Shown here: piece after piece, positions 1 to 13,280 of the stretch | Layout of the letters: the number at the start of each line of letters is the position of its first letter | How positions within the stretch are numbered: the stretch's first letter is position 1 | Position numbers and translations under genes: made by a program | DNA from: Schoenoplectus triqueter | Lineage: Eukaryota > Streptophyta > Magnoliopsida > Poales > Cyperaceae | DNA length: 64,000 nucleotides | Direction of reading: 5' to 3' | Assembly (NCBI GenBank): GCA_964058805.1 | Contig: CAXKVV010000282.1 | Span: forward strand, 248,001 to 312,000 | Notes under the pieces: generated by a model | What the model was told of the DNA's origin: nothing | Seen by the model: the letters and a program-made list of their open reading frames with translations, nothing else | The model's database searches: none

Positions 1-731
1 CTTCCATTAGTCCGTGATAGAATGAGAGAGTGAGAGATGAATCTTTAATTATCTTGGAATGAATTGTTTACAATGATTAAGTCTCTATTTATAGACTAAT
101 GATTTAATAAACTAACCAGTTAGTCTAACTAACTAATTCTAATCACTAAATATCTCTCACATCATACATCACACAATATCTCTAACTAATCTATACAATT
201 CTATTCATATACTCTAACATTCCCCCTCAAACTCATCGTGCGGTATGCGTGGTGAGTTTGCATATCTCACGAGTTCTAACATCCCGATTTATGAATTTGA
301 TCTCCAATTGCATTACGGGTCATCTTGAAGGAAGATAGAAGAAAGAAGAGTTCTTTTGGCTCAAGAAAACTATTGATTGTTTCATTCTCTTTTGAGTCAT
401 TTTGAAAACATCAATAGAAGGATTTGTCCTTTTTAACAATAATTTGAGACTCGTTTGAGTTCTCTTGAAAGAAAAGTAAAGAGAAATAGATGCCCGGTAC
501 ATGGTTGGATCATTTGAAATTTGATTGGGGGTAAGAGTTAGGTTGTGAATTGTAGAGAGAGTTTTGAAGAATTAGAGATGAAATTAGATGAGAATTGGAG
601 ATATGTGCAAAGAACTCAATAAACTAATCACTTAGTCTAACTAACTAATTTCAATCACTAAATATCTCCCACATCATACATCACACAATATATCCAACTA
701 ACGGATACAATTTTATTCCTATACTCTAATA
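1..731 (-). mobile_element. Short non-autonomous LTR retrotransposon (TRIM-like), cut by the left window edge
   Basis: On the minus strand two direct repeats of about 120 bp, clearly alike (roughly 731-610 and 219-100), begin TATTAGAGTAT and TGTTAGAGTAT. Just before the second copy is a purine run (GAGTTTGAGGGGGAA, positions 234-220), as expected for a polypurine tract next to a 3' LTR starting TG. The copies stop matching after about 120 bp, so the rest of the LTRs has diverged or been rearranged. The interior is only about 300 bp and has no gag or pol reading frame, so the element cannot move by its own proteins. The 3' LTR continues beyond position 1. I could not find a clear primer-binding site. 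Confidence 0.6.
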
Positions 732-739
732 ATCTGACA

Positions 740-1519
740 AATATATATTATTTTTTGTATATTATTTATAGGATTTAAACCCAGGCTACTATGTAAAGAC
801 ACGAGACATATATATTACATCTATACTAAGTCCGGCGTTAATTTAATTTGTATTATTAACAAGTGATCTCTGATTGGAACAATTAAAAGTTCATTTTTGT
901 TGCTTGAAGTGGGGGGAGAAGTTCATTTTTTGTCGTCTAAAATATTTCAAATTTTCAATAGTTCGTGAGCATGTCTGAAATATAGTCGTTAGAAAACACA
1001 CGACTCGTGTCGCCACAAACGAAGATGAAAATAATTTTTCGATTCAATTGAATAATTGATTCTTGTTAATTTAATGCTTCTCAAAAGAACCCCAACAAAT
1101 AACCTCTCCATGTTATCTGGCGCCATTCCTGTCTTGCTGTCTATTTCTAACTTCTAATTTATTATTGTTTGCATATACACCTCTAAAAGTGCCAACTTGG
1201 AATTTTAAAATAAAAGTCCTTGAGAATGCCTCCGCACGATGAACAAACCACCGATATTCGAAAAAATTTCCCTAATAAGTACATTTAAATCTGTAATAAA
1301 TATTACAGACAGTCTCAATATATATTCCATCGAGAATATGAGGTACAAATCTTCAATCATGCACAGTGTACTTTATAAGTTTAAATTTAGGTGCGTCGTA
1401 CGGATATTTCTATAGGCTAGAATCCCATTTGACGACCATTGATATATTTTGGCAACATTAATTTTAACGCCTTTTCAAATCAGATAATAAAATTTTTAAA
1501 AATGAAAAAAAAACAAATT
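740..1519. other. AT-rich intergenic DNA, no gene seen
   Basis: There is no open frame of note, no tRNA-like fold and no clear transposon end. It separates the LTR element from the fold-back element. Confidence 0.5.
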
Positions 1520-2740
1520 ATTTGCTCATAACTTTGTTATGTATTAATTTTCATGTAATTCAATATCATTTGATGTTCTATAAATTATTGCTATATATTT
1601 GCGTATAATATAAAATGCTGGATGTATTCTACACATATCAATTGCATTTATATGAAAATTTATGAAATTTTTGACTTAATTTCATTACTCATTAAGTAAG
1701 GAGGTTAAATCATAAAATGTGGTCCGTTGATTTTGTGTAATGCTTGGTGCATATATATATAGAGAGAGAGTGAGTGATGCTAGGCTGGTGAGTCTCAAAA
1801 TACAAAATATATTTTGTTCTTTGTGTCATATTTTTTATTTTTGAATTCAAAATATCGATTCAAATATTCTAAGTAATCTCCATATTAAAATATATTTTAA
1901 GATCAAATTTTATATTTTTTATAATTTATTTCTTTTTTTTGAGGGGTGAAAAATCATTATTATTTAAAATCATAAACTCAATGCATTTTCTACCCCTAAA
2001 AATAACTATAAAATTTAATCTCCAAGTATATTTTAATATAGAGATCAATTTGAATGGTTGGATATGTGTTATGAATTCATAAATGAGAGATATGACGTGA
2101 AATACAAAAATATTTTGTACTTTGCGACTCACGTAACATAACTCCAAATTAAAATAAGCTTGGAGGCCATTTTTTACAATATAAAAAAAATTCTTTTTTT
2201 AAGAATAGAAAATCATTATTATGGAATGGTTAAAAAAATATTAGATCAATGCATTTTCTACCACTATTTTTTTTTTGAAAAAATATAAATTCAGTCTCCA
2301 AGCATATTTCAATATCAAGATCACGTTGAACAGTTGAATCAGTCTTTTGATTTTAAAAATGAGATATATATCGTGAAGTATAAAAATATTTTTGTACTTC
2401 GTGACTATATATATATATATATATATATATATGCATCAAACATTAATAAAATTAATGGACCAAATTTTATGATTAACCTCCTTACTTGATGGCAAATGAA
2501 ATGAAATTAAAATTTTATAAATTTTCATATACATGCAATTGAGATGATATATAATACATTCAACAGTTTGTATTTATAAATTTATCATGAATAAATAGAT
2601 ACAAAGGACTCCAATAATCATGATCATTGGGTCCCTCCTATACACTAATACATAGCAATAATTGATTAATATCAAATGATTTGAATTATATGAAAAATAA
2701 TACATAACAAATTTATGAGCAAATAATGTGTTTTTAATGA
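1520..2740. mobile_element. Fold-back composite element with a smaller palindromic MITE inside
   Basis: Outer arms 1520-1765 and 2421-2735 are inverted copies of each other. Both contain, in opposite orientation, AAGTAAGGAGGTTAA, then a hydrogen-bond-rich GGTCC block, then TGCATATATATA. The right arm carries an extra block of about 60 bp. Between the arms, 1788-2135 is itself a palindromic MITE: GTGAGTCTCAAAATACAAAA at the left pairs with the reverse complement of the block ending at 2135. A second, partial copy of that MITE follows in direct orientation at about 2185-2410 and ends in a (TA)n run at 2407-2432. Relatives of the inner MITE are at 25.4 and 31.9 kb. There is no coding capacity. 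Confidence 0.6.
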
Positions 2741-3059
2741 GTCATTTTTTTAGCAGCATGTATAGTATGAACTGTGAAATGAACTTCAAGAACCATAAAT
2801 TTCGTGGACACATCTTCATGAAAAAAATATATTCAAAATTCATTTGGAAACTCAATATTTAAAACTTAAAACTCCCAATTAATGAATTAAAGTAAAGTTC
2901 CAGTATTTTGAGGTGAAGAAACCTTGTGATAATTATACTTTAATTTTATATATTAGAACGATTATATATGATATATCATTTATTTCTTGAGTTATTTATT
3001 ATTTATAAATTGAGTTAGACTCAATTGTGAAACATATGTATTAATTAATAATAATTCTA

Positions 3060-3720
3060 AAATATTCTTAATATGTTAATTATTTAGGAATAATAATTAA
3101 CTAAGATGAATGTGTAAGTTGAGTGATAATTGTGTTTCATAAATCATATGATAAGTGTTATTGACTCAAATACATAAATGACATGTTGTACATGTTATTA
3201 GACTTGACCTATAATAAAATACTATAAAAATTATGTTTGTATCATTAATATTTTATTTACTTACTAATTTGTAGGTATGAGACGAGTATTCTTCTTATAC
3301 AAATGATTTATATTTATGAATATTATCCAACGTTATCCGCAACTGACGATCATACATATTTTTATCTCGATGTATGCCTTTTATATGAAGAAGAAGAAGA
3401 ATTAATAGTCAAGAATATTGATCTTCTTCTCATTTGTTGACGTGAGCTATGATATCCAAATTAGAATGAGTTGGGGACAATTATTATCGTTCAAGACCAA
3501 GATATTTATATTGTACATTATATTTATATTATTTTGGGGTTATAATGCTTATTGTTAGATGTCTTTTGTGATATATGATGATTAAATATGTTTTAATCTC
3601 TTTGCTAAGTGTATACAGATCTCAAAGGATCATATTGTATAATAACATAACTTATAAATATTTTTTGATCTGTTGATGTATTGGACATATCAAATAATAT
3701 GAGATAAATAATTATTGAAC
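3060..3720 (+). repeat. Degenerate retrotransposon-like repeat, copy 1
   Basis: Scattered but collinear similarity to the reverse complement of about 30.7-31.93 kb. Shared blocks include TTAGGAATAATAATTAAC near 3083, ATTAGACTTG near 3200, ATGAATATTATCCAA near 3315, and ATGTATTGGACATATC near 3674. The matches extend over several hundred bases in the same order, so both come from one dispersed family. The AT-rich, non-coding content suggests an LTR, but I cannot place LTR ends, and the similarity may continue to about 4.4 kb. Confidence 0.45.
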
Positions 3721-4429
3721 TTATTAAAGTGTTTAATAATGTTCAAAGGGAAGAGTTTAAAGAGAGTTCATATGTTATTTTTTAACAGTATATTAACATG
3801 GCATAATTAGATGAAAATTATGCTATTTCGAAAAAAGTCTGAATTTAGTCACATGTTAATATGACTAAAATTAGACACTCACTATCCATTACTGTACTTT
3901 CTTTGACTATTTTGAGAGGGTAGAATATGAAAAAGTGGAGCATGATCCATTATTTCACTATTTTCATTTTTTTCTTAGTTATTTAAGAAAAATTCAGCAT
4001 ATTTTTCAAAATCGATAAGTTTCGACTATCCAAAATTAGTGAGAGTTCTTCTAAAACGTGGGAAAATACTCTTTTACATGTTGAGAAGATTACATAAGGG
4101 TTTCTTCCTTGGTAGAAACCTAACAAATTATTTTTCTAAGCGCGGAATTTCTGTTACACCCATTTTGACTATTTCATGTGTTGAAAACTATTTTCATCAT
4201 ATCTAAGAGTTAAAATTTATGGAGAAGAACTAGAGGATCAAATAAAGCACTTTCAATTACCCTAGTAAGAGGTTGAGAAAACATTTATGAGTTGTTCTTA
4301 GTAGATACCATCGATGGTGATCTTGATTGGTCTATTGGTGTTGTACACGTCTACCGAACGTTTTCGGTCTTTTCGGTGACTCAAACACGCTTCAAAGATA
4401 TACTAACTTTGTTTACAACTTCAGTTAAG

Positions 4430-5730
4430 TCATATCTAAAAAATCTTTTTCATATTTAGATGATTTTTTTAATTTATACACTAGTTATACAAACAAAATA
4501 CAAACAAAATCCCATCCATTCCTCTTTTTTTTTTTGCGTAGAAAACTTTCATCTACAAAAATATGTGTAGGTTCACGAGTTGCTTGCGTATGTTGGAACC
4601 AATTCCAATATCCCAAGATGTAATCGTTAAACTAAATATTATATGACCACCATTTCGTTTCATAATTGTGAAATAATAAAAAAAAATCCAGCTAAGCTTG
4701 TAATTAATATTTTCTTCCTAGTTCCTACACATGTACAGCTCGCCAGAGGGCAGAGGCCCAGATATATCTTATATGCAACGTACAAAATCTTGTCGCTGAC
4801 ATAATCTCCAACTCTTAACCTCTTATTTCTCCTTTATTTATTGTTAGTTGCAGTATTTTTCTCTGTTCGGCGAAATGGATGGAATGGAATTGGAAAATTA
4901 ATTAGAACTAAAAAATCTCCCACGCTAACAGTCGAAGGCCGAACAGGGCCGAAAGAAAGAACAAAAAAGTAGATGCAAATTTTGTCCCGCTTTATGCATA
5001 CGACATTTCCGGGGCCCACCACTAGCAATCCTTAATATGAGGTCAAATTATCTTTTAAATGATTTTAATGTTTTTATCTCATTTGGTCAACCAGGCAGCC
5101 TCCCGAATTTAATAGCCTTCTCTTTTCAGCACAGAATTAATTACCCCAGTACCCATCCCTGCCTGGATGCCTCCCTATCTTTCCTTGTTTTTCTTATTCG
5201 CATCACCTCTTTTTCTTCAGTAAATGGGCATCTCCGTTGATTAATATTTACGTTCTAATGTATTTCGTTATTTCACATGGAAATATTGTGTAATTTGCTA
5301 AAATTCTATTATAATTAAAAAATCTAATATCTTAGAAAATAAAAAATATTTACAAAGATAAAGCTAAGAGATAATGCTCTAATGAGAGGATTGTGATCAC
5401 AACTTTAGACAAGAGAGTATGTTTCTTTGTTTGATGACGTGGAGCTGCACAATAATAAAGAGAAATTTCCATCATTTTCTAATAGATTGGAAATATTGTA
5501 GATATTCTACATGAAGGCCTGTGATTTTTATTTGATCCACAAATAAAAAAAAAGAAAATTGAAAGTGATTTACAAACAATGTTTGTGAACGAATAAGATA
5601 ATCACAAATAATGTTTGCAATCTTTTCAGTCTAAACAAAAAAATATTTACATTATCAAGAGTTGATTTGCATATTAAAAGTATGTCAATTATAAAAAGTT
5701 AACCCTTCTCTTCTCATGGTAACTTTCCAA
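4430..5730. other. Intergenic DNA, no supported gene
   Basis: Two open frames of about 65 codons (4834-5028 minus, 5037-5240 plus) show no recognisable motif, and I do not call them. The 4700-5240 portion has higher complexity than its surroundings and could be old gene-derived or regulatory DNA. Confidence 0.4.
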
Positions 5731-5740
5731 ATTTATTCTA

Positions 5741-6448
5741 GGATAAATTTTCTGAGAGATCCCTAAATTATGTCTCAAATTCATATTTGGTTACTGAACT
5801 TTTATTTATTCATTTTTAGTCATTAAAATTTAATATTTATTCAAATCTGATTACTTTATTAATTTTTTATCCAAACTTCATAAAAATTTAATATAATTCC
5901 TATATTAATATATATATATATTCATATAAAAAATAAAAATGATAATAATGTACAAGTTATTTTTACATTTGAAAAATGAAAATATTTTTTGTTAATTTTT
6001 TTGTTATTTATTAGGAGCAATTATGTTTTTTTAGAGAATGCATTTTTGGGTGAATTTTAAATCAATTTATTAAAATAATTAATTAATCATTAGCTTATAA
6101 TAATTAAATCATAAAAATTAAGATATATTTAACCATAAAAATATCAACATTCAATGATGATATAACGTTAATATCTCTAAATTAAATATGAAGTTGAAAA
6201 AATCTTGGTCAAATAAATAAAATAAAATTATTGATATAAATTAACTTAAAACATTGATATGAATTGAAACATATGCACATTCATGTTACATTATAAAATT
6301 TATGTTATTTTCGGATGGAGAAACACGGAATAATCAAATTTGGACAAGCATCAAAGCTTAGTGATTAAAAATAAATAAATACAAATTTAGTGATCAAATA
6401 TTAATTGAAGCATAATTTAGTGATCTATTAGAAATTTTAAATTTACTC
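5741..6448. mobile_element. Mutator-like MITE with perfect 9-bp target site duplication
   Basis: The 9-mer TTTATTCTA occurs immediately before (5732-5740) and after (6449-6457) the element. The termini are imperfect inverted repeats. The left begins GGATAAATTTTCTGAGAGAT; the right, read in reverse complement, begins GAGTAAATTTAAAATTTCTA. Both then continue with GATC.CTAAATTATG and further matches for more than 100 bp. A 9-bp duplication with long TIRs is the signature of the Mutator superfamily. The 708-bp element has no transposase frame and is non-autonomous. Confidence 0.8.
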
Positions 6449-6457
6449 TTTATTCTA

Positions 6458-7300
6458 CTTATTACGAAAAATAAAAAAAATCAAATTTCTTCTATATATA
6501 ATTTCTGGGATGAGTTAAATGAATGCTTATATTTAAAGTAATATTTAAATCGATGTCAAATGATATATTATGTCATGAAAGATATACAATAATGAATGAA
6601 GCCAAAATTTATACTTGAGATTCATTTAAATAAAATAATCAATAAAAAATGTTCCATAGTAGAACCCTTTGAACATAAATAACATCAATGTGATCAAACA
6701 ACACAAAATATACTTATGCTAGTTAATTATTGAAAAAAAAATGAAATTGGACATTAATGCAACACTATTTTGCGCGCGACGGGTATTCTCCAGTTTTCCT
6801 CAGAATGGAGAGGATACGGACTTAAATAGCTATCGCTTACAATAGTGGTGCAGAGTGACAGTGTTCTGTCGCGTGTGAAACGGCCGGCATAAATCCTATT
6901 CTCTTCTGCCCCGCCTTTTATGTAAGAACCGTATAGCGAACATAGTAACACTCCAAATATCGGTCGGTGAGTTAACCTGTTACAGAAATATTACATAAAA
7001 AGCGTTACAGAGAATAAATAACTCACGAGCTCGTCGGTTCTCTCACGGGAGAAATCTTCTCTGTTTAACCCCTCTTCGTGTTGTTTTATCCTGACGAATT
7101 GACATCGCCTTTTGTTTGACTTTGCCTGAGAGGTGATAATGAAAGCAACAGAGACATGAGACACCTCTTCGCTAATTACTTTATTCCAAAACCCGAACTG
7201 TTTCTTCTCCTCTCTCTTTGCTCTTGTCTATTTTATTCTCTCTCTCTCTCTTTACCTGACATGACCTCTCTGCGCTTCCTTCTCTGTTAGTAGATCCGAG
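6458..7300 (+). promoter_or_regulatory. Promoter region and non-coding first exon of the 8.1-9.7 kb gene
   Basis: From about 6765 the base composition becomes richer in GC than the flanking repeats. A CT-rich tract (about 7203-7255) precedes a good donor site, GAG|GTATCA, at 7300/7301. Pairing this with the acceptor TTTCTTTCCAG ending at 8030 gives a 730-bp intron in the 5' leader. The transcription start is not certain and I see no clear TATA box. Confidence 0.45.
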
Positions 7301-8103
7301 GTATCATATATCCCTTCTCTTTTCTAGATGAATCAGTTTTCTTTTTCTCTCTGGAATGAGATTTTTCGTAAGTCTCTGACTTTGTTGAGTCTGAAGTTAC
7401 TTGATACGACTTTGAGGCAACTATGTGCATTTTTTCATCTGTTCTTATGTCATTTAGCTTCATCTATGCTGCATTTTTCTCGGCTCTGAAATTCTTCAAC
7501 GGTAAGAGGAAAGGGGCACTGATCAGATGTGGAATTTGAAAGAAAATGCTAGTGAGGGAATTAGATATTTTGTTGGCATAAAAAAAGTAGTTTATTAGAG
7601 GGATTAAGCTGTTTTCTGCCTTGAATCGCCACTTTGTAATTGTGATGCTAGTCGTAAATTTATCTGGCTTCCCAAAAATAATTTCTTTTAGTTCTTGATC
7701 TCCTGAGACCAGAAAAAAGATAAAGCAGAAAAGAAGAGGAAATTTCTATGAAAGTTCATATCTTGCCATCAGTTATGTAGATTTTATTTTTGTTATTAAT
7801 CTTTTATAGCAAAAGGAAAAAAGTTGTAAGTAAAATTTTGTGGCGATTCACTTGTAATCTAGATATTCTGTGATGTTCAGAAAAATATACTAGGATCGTA
7901 ATCTCAGAGATATATTTTTTTTCTTTTACTGGAAAGACAACCATTTCTTTCCTTTTTTGGGAAAATATTAAACGATTTTTTTTTTCATTTATAGACAGAT
8001 ACCATAATCTAATAAATCATTTCTTTCCAGAAGGTGATGATCAGGGCTTAGTTCTAACAAATCTGAGCCATCGAGGCACCTAATTTATACCTTCCCAGTT
8101 CCC

Positions 8104-9717
8104 ATGGAGAAAGACCGCTCCAGCCGGGGATCCCAACATCAATTCTCTATCTACTCCAACAAAGGCGGCATCATTGTGAAAGAGGAGGTCTCTTCAGAGA
8201 AGGCATTTACTAAGGCAGTGAAAGAAGTCTGCATCGACCAAAGCGTACGACCTCTAATGGAGAGGAATGTCTCTCCGAATTTTGACCATTCTGTTGTAGA
8301 TGGTGTGCTAGCAATTGAGCTTGCTAGGGAACCAGCGATGAAAAATCTGAGTGGGCTCATTGAATCTGACAAGGAAGTAAGTGGGTCCCTTAAATCAAGT
8401 GAACCCATCAAAATGAAGAAATCGGGGGCTGATGGTGATTCTGCTGAAATTCTTCAAATAACAATAGATGAGGTATGTGCCGCTCTTAATAGATACTGTT
8501 TCCAGTTCTGTTATCCTCTGATACCATGGTTTATAAATACTGTAATGTTGGGGTTCATTTCAAGCAAAGTGAAGTCCTCTGTTCCATTATAATTTCTGAA
8601 ATTTGGTTCACTAAGAGAAATTGAGATCTTCAGAAAGAGGAGTATATAAAAGAGTATAAGCAAGAAGGTACATATTTAATTGGATGCGGGTATAAGAAGT
8701 TCAGTATGATGGTAAAATAAAATAAAATGTATCATAGAACAGGATAATTGTAATGCTACCTAAACATTATGGTTTAGAGCACCCCTCCCCAACCATATAT
8801 GTTAAGGCTTATATCTTACCTATGATTCATAATACCAGTTGAGCAATAATAATATTTAGTAGTTTACTGTTGGATACAGTTTAATTATGATTTCTTTTTC
8901 TGAATAAAATTTGATAAGTCCACCAGCTTTTAGCTTCAGCCAGTTTGTTACTGGTACGCTGGTACATAACTTGTGAGCTATACTTATCGCCTTCTTGGAA
9001 GTTGGTACCATGCAATCAGCTTCCATTTTACAATCCCATATAGCACAACAATTTAAAACAGCTTTATATGAATTTCAGGGTGCCGTTGCCCACAAGTCTC
9101 CAAAAACAACTATAACAAATGATACTGTGACTCCTAATCAAGCCGATACAACCACAGTAGAGAATGCCACATACAGTTCATCCAACACTACCAGTTCTTC
9201 CACAAAGGACAGAAAATCGACTGATAATGACAGCAACAATGAAAGCAAAAACCCTGATGAGGTCATTGACGGTACATGTACAGGTTTTGGTGAAGATGCT
9301 GGTACAGTAGAAAAGCTTGTGAGCCCAAGCAAGGAGAAAACACAGTACCTAGTGCCTTCACCTACAAAGAGTTCAGGTGGCAATTACACCAGTGATTCCG
9401 GCCTTTCAGGCCCAAATGCTGCCTCAGGACCATCTACACCTACTTCTCCAATACTTTCTTCTGATTGCATTTCAATCCGCTCTGACAGTACAGGCACAAG
9501 TAACCGCTCCTTTGCATTTCCTGTGTAAGTATGTCTCAGCATCGAGTTTATTCTCTTGTTGCTACACAAATTAACAAGAGCCTTGCTAAATTCTTATCTT
9601 ATTTTGGGGCACAGATTACCAAGGGAATGGACCAGCAGCCCTGTGAAAATGGAAAATGCTACTAAGAGCCGTTCAAGGAAAGGGAGAGGTTGTTCGGCCC
9701 TCTTCTGCTTTAACTGA
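8104..9717 (+). CDS. Plant protein of unknown function with C-terminal SFAFPVL..W.SSPVKM motif
   Basis: Coding exons are 8104-8472, 9079-9524 and 9615-9717. Introns are GT..AG (AG|GTATGT, TTTCAG, GT|GTAAGT, GCACAG) and all junctions stay in frame, giving 305 residues. The ATG at 8104 has a favourable context (CCCATGG), and a leader intron (7301-8030) lies upstream. Residues 1-123 are charged and end DEILQITIDE-like. Exon 2 codes for a low-complexity Ser/Thr/Asn-rich region (about residues 130-255), likely disordered. The last 45 residues contain SFAFPVLPREWTSSPVKM, then a basic RSRKGRG stretch and a Cys-containing end (GCSALFCFN). I recall similar SFAFP..L..W.SSPVRM tails in uncharacterised land-plant proteins; the biochemical role is unknown. 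The gene model is firm; the function is not. Confidence 0.8.
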
Positions 9718-10560
9718 ATTTAAATATTGCTTTCTAAAAGGGGAAAAAAAAAGCTCCTCCTGCCCCTCACCCTTCCCTCCTCTCCTTTCTCCAAAGCCTC
9801 CTCCTGCCCACCATAGTTTAAAAAAGAACAAAGTTTTGCTCTCTCTCAATCTCTCTATAATTTAATAACAGATTAGGATTGTAAGGTTGTCAAATTGAGA
9901 ACTTAAAGTGTGGATGTAAGTAGAGCCTACAGATTTTTTGCTGGTGACCTTTCTTTGTTATGGTTATCATTTTGTAAATTCATAGTATTGATTTCTGGGA
10001 GACCCAAAAGGCTGAATACTGGTGACCCAAAAGAGTTTAAACCTAGTAGTTTTAGTATCCTGTTTTCTTTGTTTGTGTTTGAAAATGAAAATGATTATGG
10101 AGCAAAGAGGTCTCTCTTCATTTTCCTTGCTTCTTCTGTGAGCTTTTACAATGCTTGGGTAAAGATGGTCGGGATACTGATTTACCCTGTAGATTGTATC
10201 AATGATTTCCTTGCTAACTTGAATTGACTAGTTAGTATGTACGAACCTGGTAACACACTTGAAGGTCAATCGAGCTTCTGTGATAAAACCCAACATTTGT
10301 GTGTAAATAATGGAGTATGTGTTTGAAACTTTTATTTATTATTTTTTTGTGGAAAATTGCCCAAGCTTAACACAAAAGGATATGGTTGTGACTGTAGTTG
10401 AAATTCTCTTAATTCAAGAGAGATTCGTAATAGCAAGTTTAACTTTTCACTTTGCCAGAAAAAATCTTTTTGAAGTAGCAAGCAAGCAGCTACAAACTAA
10501 TTTTGCTTTTTTAATTACATAAATAGCAATTTATAAGAGGGAAAGGAATGTGTGTAATCA
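9718..10560 (+). other. 3' untranslated region and downstream DNA of the 8.1-9.7 kb gene
   Basis: The DNA after the stop codon is less repetitive, and open frames here (for example 9656-9865, 9910-10227) overlap the end of the gene or lack motifs. A C/T-rich run lies at 9750-9800. I see no clear poly(A) signal that fixes the transcript end. Confidence 0.35.
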
Positions 10561-12200
10561 TTATCACAACGGAAATCTAATATGCTGTTCACAATTTTTT
10601 GACAATGAGTTAGACCAGCCATTGTTCAACAAATATTTACTCTAAACTTATCTCTCTACTTGCTGCTTTGGTGGCCCTTTCCCAGAACATCGTTCTTTCC
10701 ATATGCTTCATGTTGCTAAAGAAAAGGTGTCTCAATTGTCAGCGGTCGATAGAGGCAAAGCTTCCCTGAATGGTGTTTCAAAGGGAATAATGCGGTGTCG
10801 AGGGTCAATGTCGAGGCAAAGGTGCTTGCACAAAATGCCAGGGAGGTTGGTAGGTCGCTAGTATCTTTGATGATCGGTTGATTGCAGCATAAACAGGAGG
10901 TCCTTGCGGTCCCTTTCCTCCTCTGAGAATTGCAAAATTTGACATAACATTTCAACTACGAACTCCAGACTCCCAAGAGGAAGTAGGTCTATGTTTGTGT
11001 GATAATTGATCTTTAATTTTCTTCTTTTGAGTTGTTAAAGTGCCCAAATAACAGTGCTTATCATTACACAGTAGCTTCTTTGGGCTGAATCAACCTTTGT
11101 TAGGCCCTTTAATAACCTGAGAACAAGAAAACCAACCATTGTAAGGCAAACCCAATGAGACTGCAAAGTATAGAGATAAAAGATCACAGAAATGTAGACC
11201 TATTTAAGCAAAAGCTACTTTCAGCCTTGGGGCCAAACGCATTATTTAAGCAAACGAACGAATGTGCAAATTAAGACTGCAATATTTTCCAGTAGAAAAG
11301 AAGCTTTACTATGGGAATAGTTAAGTTTTGTTATAAGAAAACCCCAGTTTGATCAGAGAAAGATCCTGTCAAGGAGAAGTGACGAATTCCTTAAATGTAT
11401 CAAGTGTATTAAGATACTATTTATTAGATGTAATATTAAGTTACACTTGACATGTGCCAGCAATGATTTAATTGCTATTATCGAGCAGTAAATGAGTTTA
11501 ATCTGTCGGTGACGGTCCGATCTCAAAAGAATGTTGTAGAATTGTAGATCAGTTCATATCTGAATTCATAGTGAAAGACTGATAGTTTCAGAGCAGCCAA
11601 TTCAATCGCAATCAGATGGTTTCTGTATCTGATAGGATAACAACAGTTGCCGGTGTGCCAAGATAAGAAGATACCGATCCAGGCCAAAAGAGATTGACCG
11701 GATAGTGATCTTTTTGCAAAAATCTTTAGAAAAAGGGTGTAAACTGCTTAAAAAGAATTTAAAAGTATATAATTATAATCAATAGTATAATGCATAAATA
11801 ATAATATTTTCTTCTTGCATTTTTTTTAAATAACACATGGTTGTTCAGAAAGGAAGACACGCTTCTGGTACGAACAAAGATCATACCAGCCAAAGTGCCC
11901 AACAGAATTTTGTCAGAAAACCAATCAGTGTTCAAACAAACAAATTGACCAGGCGTGCTGTGGTAATTTAATTTTCTGCACCAACCGTTCTCTGGAGCAG
12001 TTAGCAGTTAGCACAGTAAAAGAAATATAAACAAATCCAAATTAAAAGAAAATAACAGTTACCAACTGCTCATGGGACGGTATGGTATCTACCAAACACT
12101 TGTACAGTTAATTATGTCACCCTCCAAGATTAATCACTGTGTTGCAATTAGCAGTGCATTTAGTGATGCATCAACAGGCCAAATAATGGGATAGTGAAAA
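10560..12200. other. Intergenic DNA between the unknown gene and the Dof gene
   Basis: A GC-richer island at 10660-10970 carries a 79-codon minus-strand frame with several Cys residues. It has no recognisable domain and may be an old gene or transposon fragment. The remainder is unremarkable, with many short A/T runs. Confidence 0.35.
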
Positions 12201-12421
12201 CTTAAAACTATGATTAATACACAGAAACCATGCATCTCATCTTCCCTTCTTTTCTCTTAATCCTTTCCCATGTAATATTTGGGAATAGAACCATAAACAG
12301 GTAAATTAATACACAGGAGTCAGTCATACATATATAACAAACAAAAAGCAAAATAAGAAAATTGAAGACAAGAAAAGAGAAGACTCGATCCATTAACTGT
12401 AAATTTATTAAGAGAATATTA

Positions 12422-13078
12422 TCAAGGGAGATATAAGGATGATGAATCGGCATCACCCCAGCTGCAGTTGTTCCAATATTGCTGTAGGGTTGAACCAACG
12501 GGTCCAGTTACATCAAATAACAATCCGGATCCATTTAGACCGTCTTCGTTGCACAAATTTCCATACATAGATGGTAAATTATCAGTAACCATCATCTGCT
12601 GGCTGGGGTCCAGGAACCCGAATCCTACTGTAGGATCCGGCATCGGAATCTGGCTTGCATCTGTCTCTGATAAGATATCTTTGGCTGAAGGAAGAGGTAT
12701 TGGGTTGATCAGTGGTGCAGGATTCAAGTTGAGGCTGGGGTTAGGGTTATGTTCAAGAGAAGATGATGTCGATGAAGCGTGACTCGGTGATGATTTTGCT
12801 GATTGTTTGGATTTTGACTTTGATTTGGATTTGGATTTCCGGGTACCACCACCTACTGGAACGTTGCGTAGCAAACCACCACGAGTCCAGTAACGGCGGC
12901 ATGACTTACAGAAGTGGCGCGGCTGAGATAGGTTGTAGTTGTTGTAGTAGCAGAATTTTGTGTTTGTCGATTCGCACCGTGGGCACTTGACAGGTGCCTG
13001 AGGTGCAAGTGCAATAGGGTATCCTCTCGGCCGCCTGAAGGCACCGGCTAGGCCCGCAAGGGAGTGGAGCTCCTGCAT
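12422..13078 (-). CDS. Dof-type zinc finger transcription factor
   Basis: A single exon on the minus strand codes for 218 residues. The first ATG is at 13078; the open frame continues only to a non-ATG codon upstream. The Dof domain spans about residues 31-82: CPRC at 32-35 and CKSC at 57-60 give the CX2CX21CX2C zinc ligands, with the family blocks [25 protein letters not shown] and RNVPVGGG between and after them. An unusual KSKSKSKSK run follows (residues 81-91), probably part of the nuclear localisation signal. The tail is rich in Ser, Asn and Pro, with a Trp-containing acidic end ([16 protein letters not shown]) that could activate transcription. Dof factors bind AAAG cores in plant promoters. 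Known Dof genes often have one intron before the finger. A GCAG that overlaps the start codon could be an acceptor, so a longer N-terminus from an upstream exon is possible. I did not assign a subfamily. Confidence 0.93.
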   Translation of the reverse strand: MQELHSLAGLAGAFRRPRGYPIALAPQAPVKCPRCESTNTKFCYYNNYNLSQPRHFCKSCRRYWTRGGLLRNVPVGGGTRKSKSKSKSKSKQSAKSSPSHASSTSSSLEHNPNPSLNLNPAPLINPIPLPSAKDILSETDASQIPMPDPTVGFGFLDPSQQMMVTDNLPSMYGNLCNEDGLNGSGLLFDVTGPVGSTLQQYWNNCSWGDADSSSLYLP

Positions 13079-13280
13079 CAAGAAGCTTCTAGAAGGGTGT
13101 GTGTTGTACTTTCTGATGGTGTTGCTTCACATTTGATTCTTTGGAAGGATAGTGAGGCTCTGTGCTGCTCTCTATGCAATGGAACTGGAAGAGAGTTCCT
13201 AGCTGAACAGAACAGAGGTGTTTGTGCAATTGTGCTTCACATGAGCCATATCACGAAGGCAAATATCTTATGATCACTTT
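13079..13280 (-). promoter_or_regulatory. Dof gene leader and proximal promoter
   Basis: The 200 bp upstream of the Dof start on the minus strand is non-repetitive and continuous with the coding exon, so it is probably 5'UTR plus promoter. I see no convincing TATA box. Confidence 0.35.

Noticed and set aside
12468..12990. Plus-strand frames across the Dof gene
   Set aside because: They are antisense shadows of the clearly recognisable Dof coding region.
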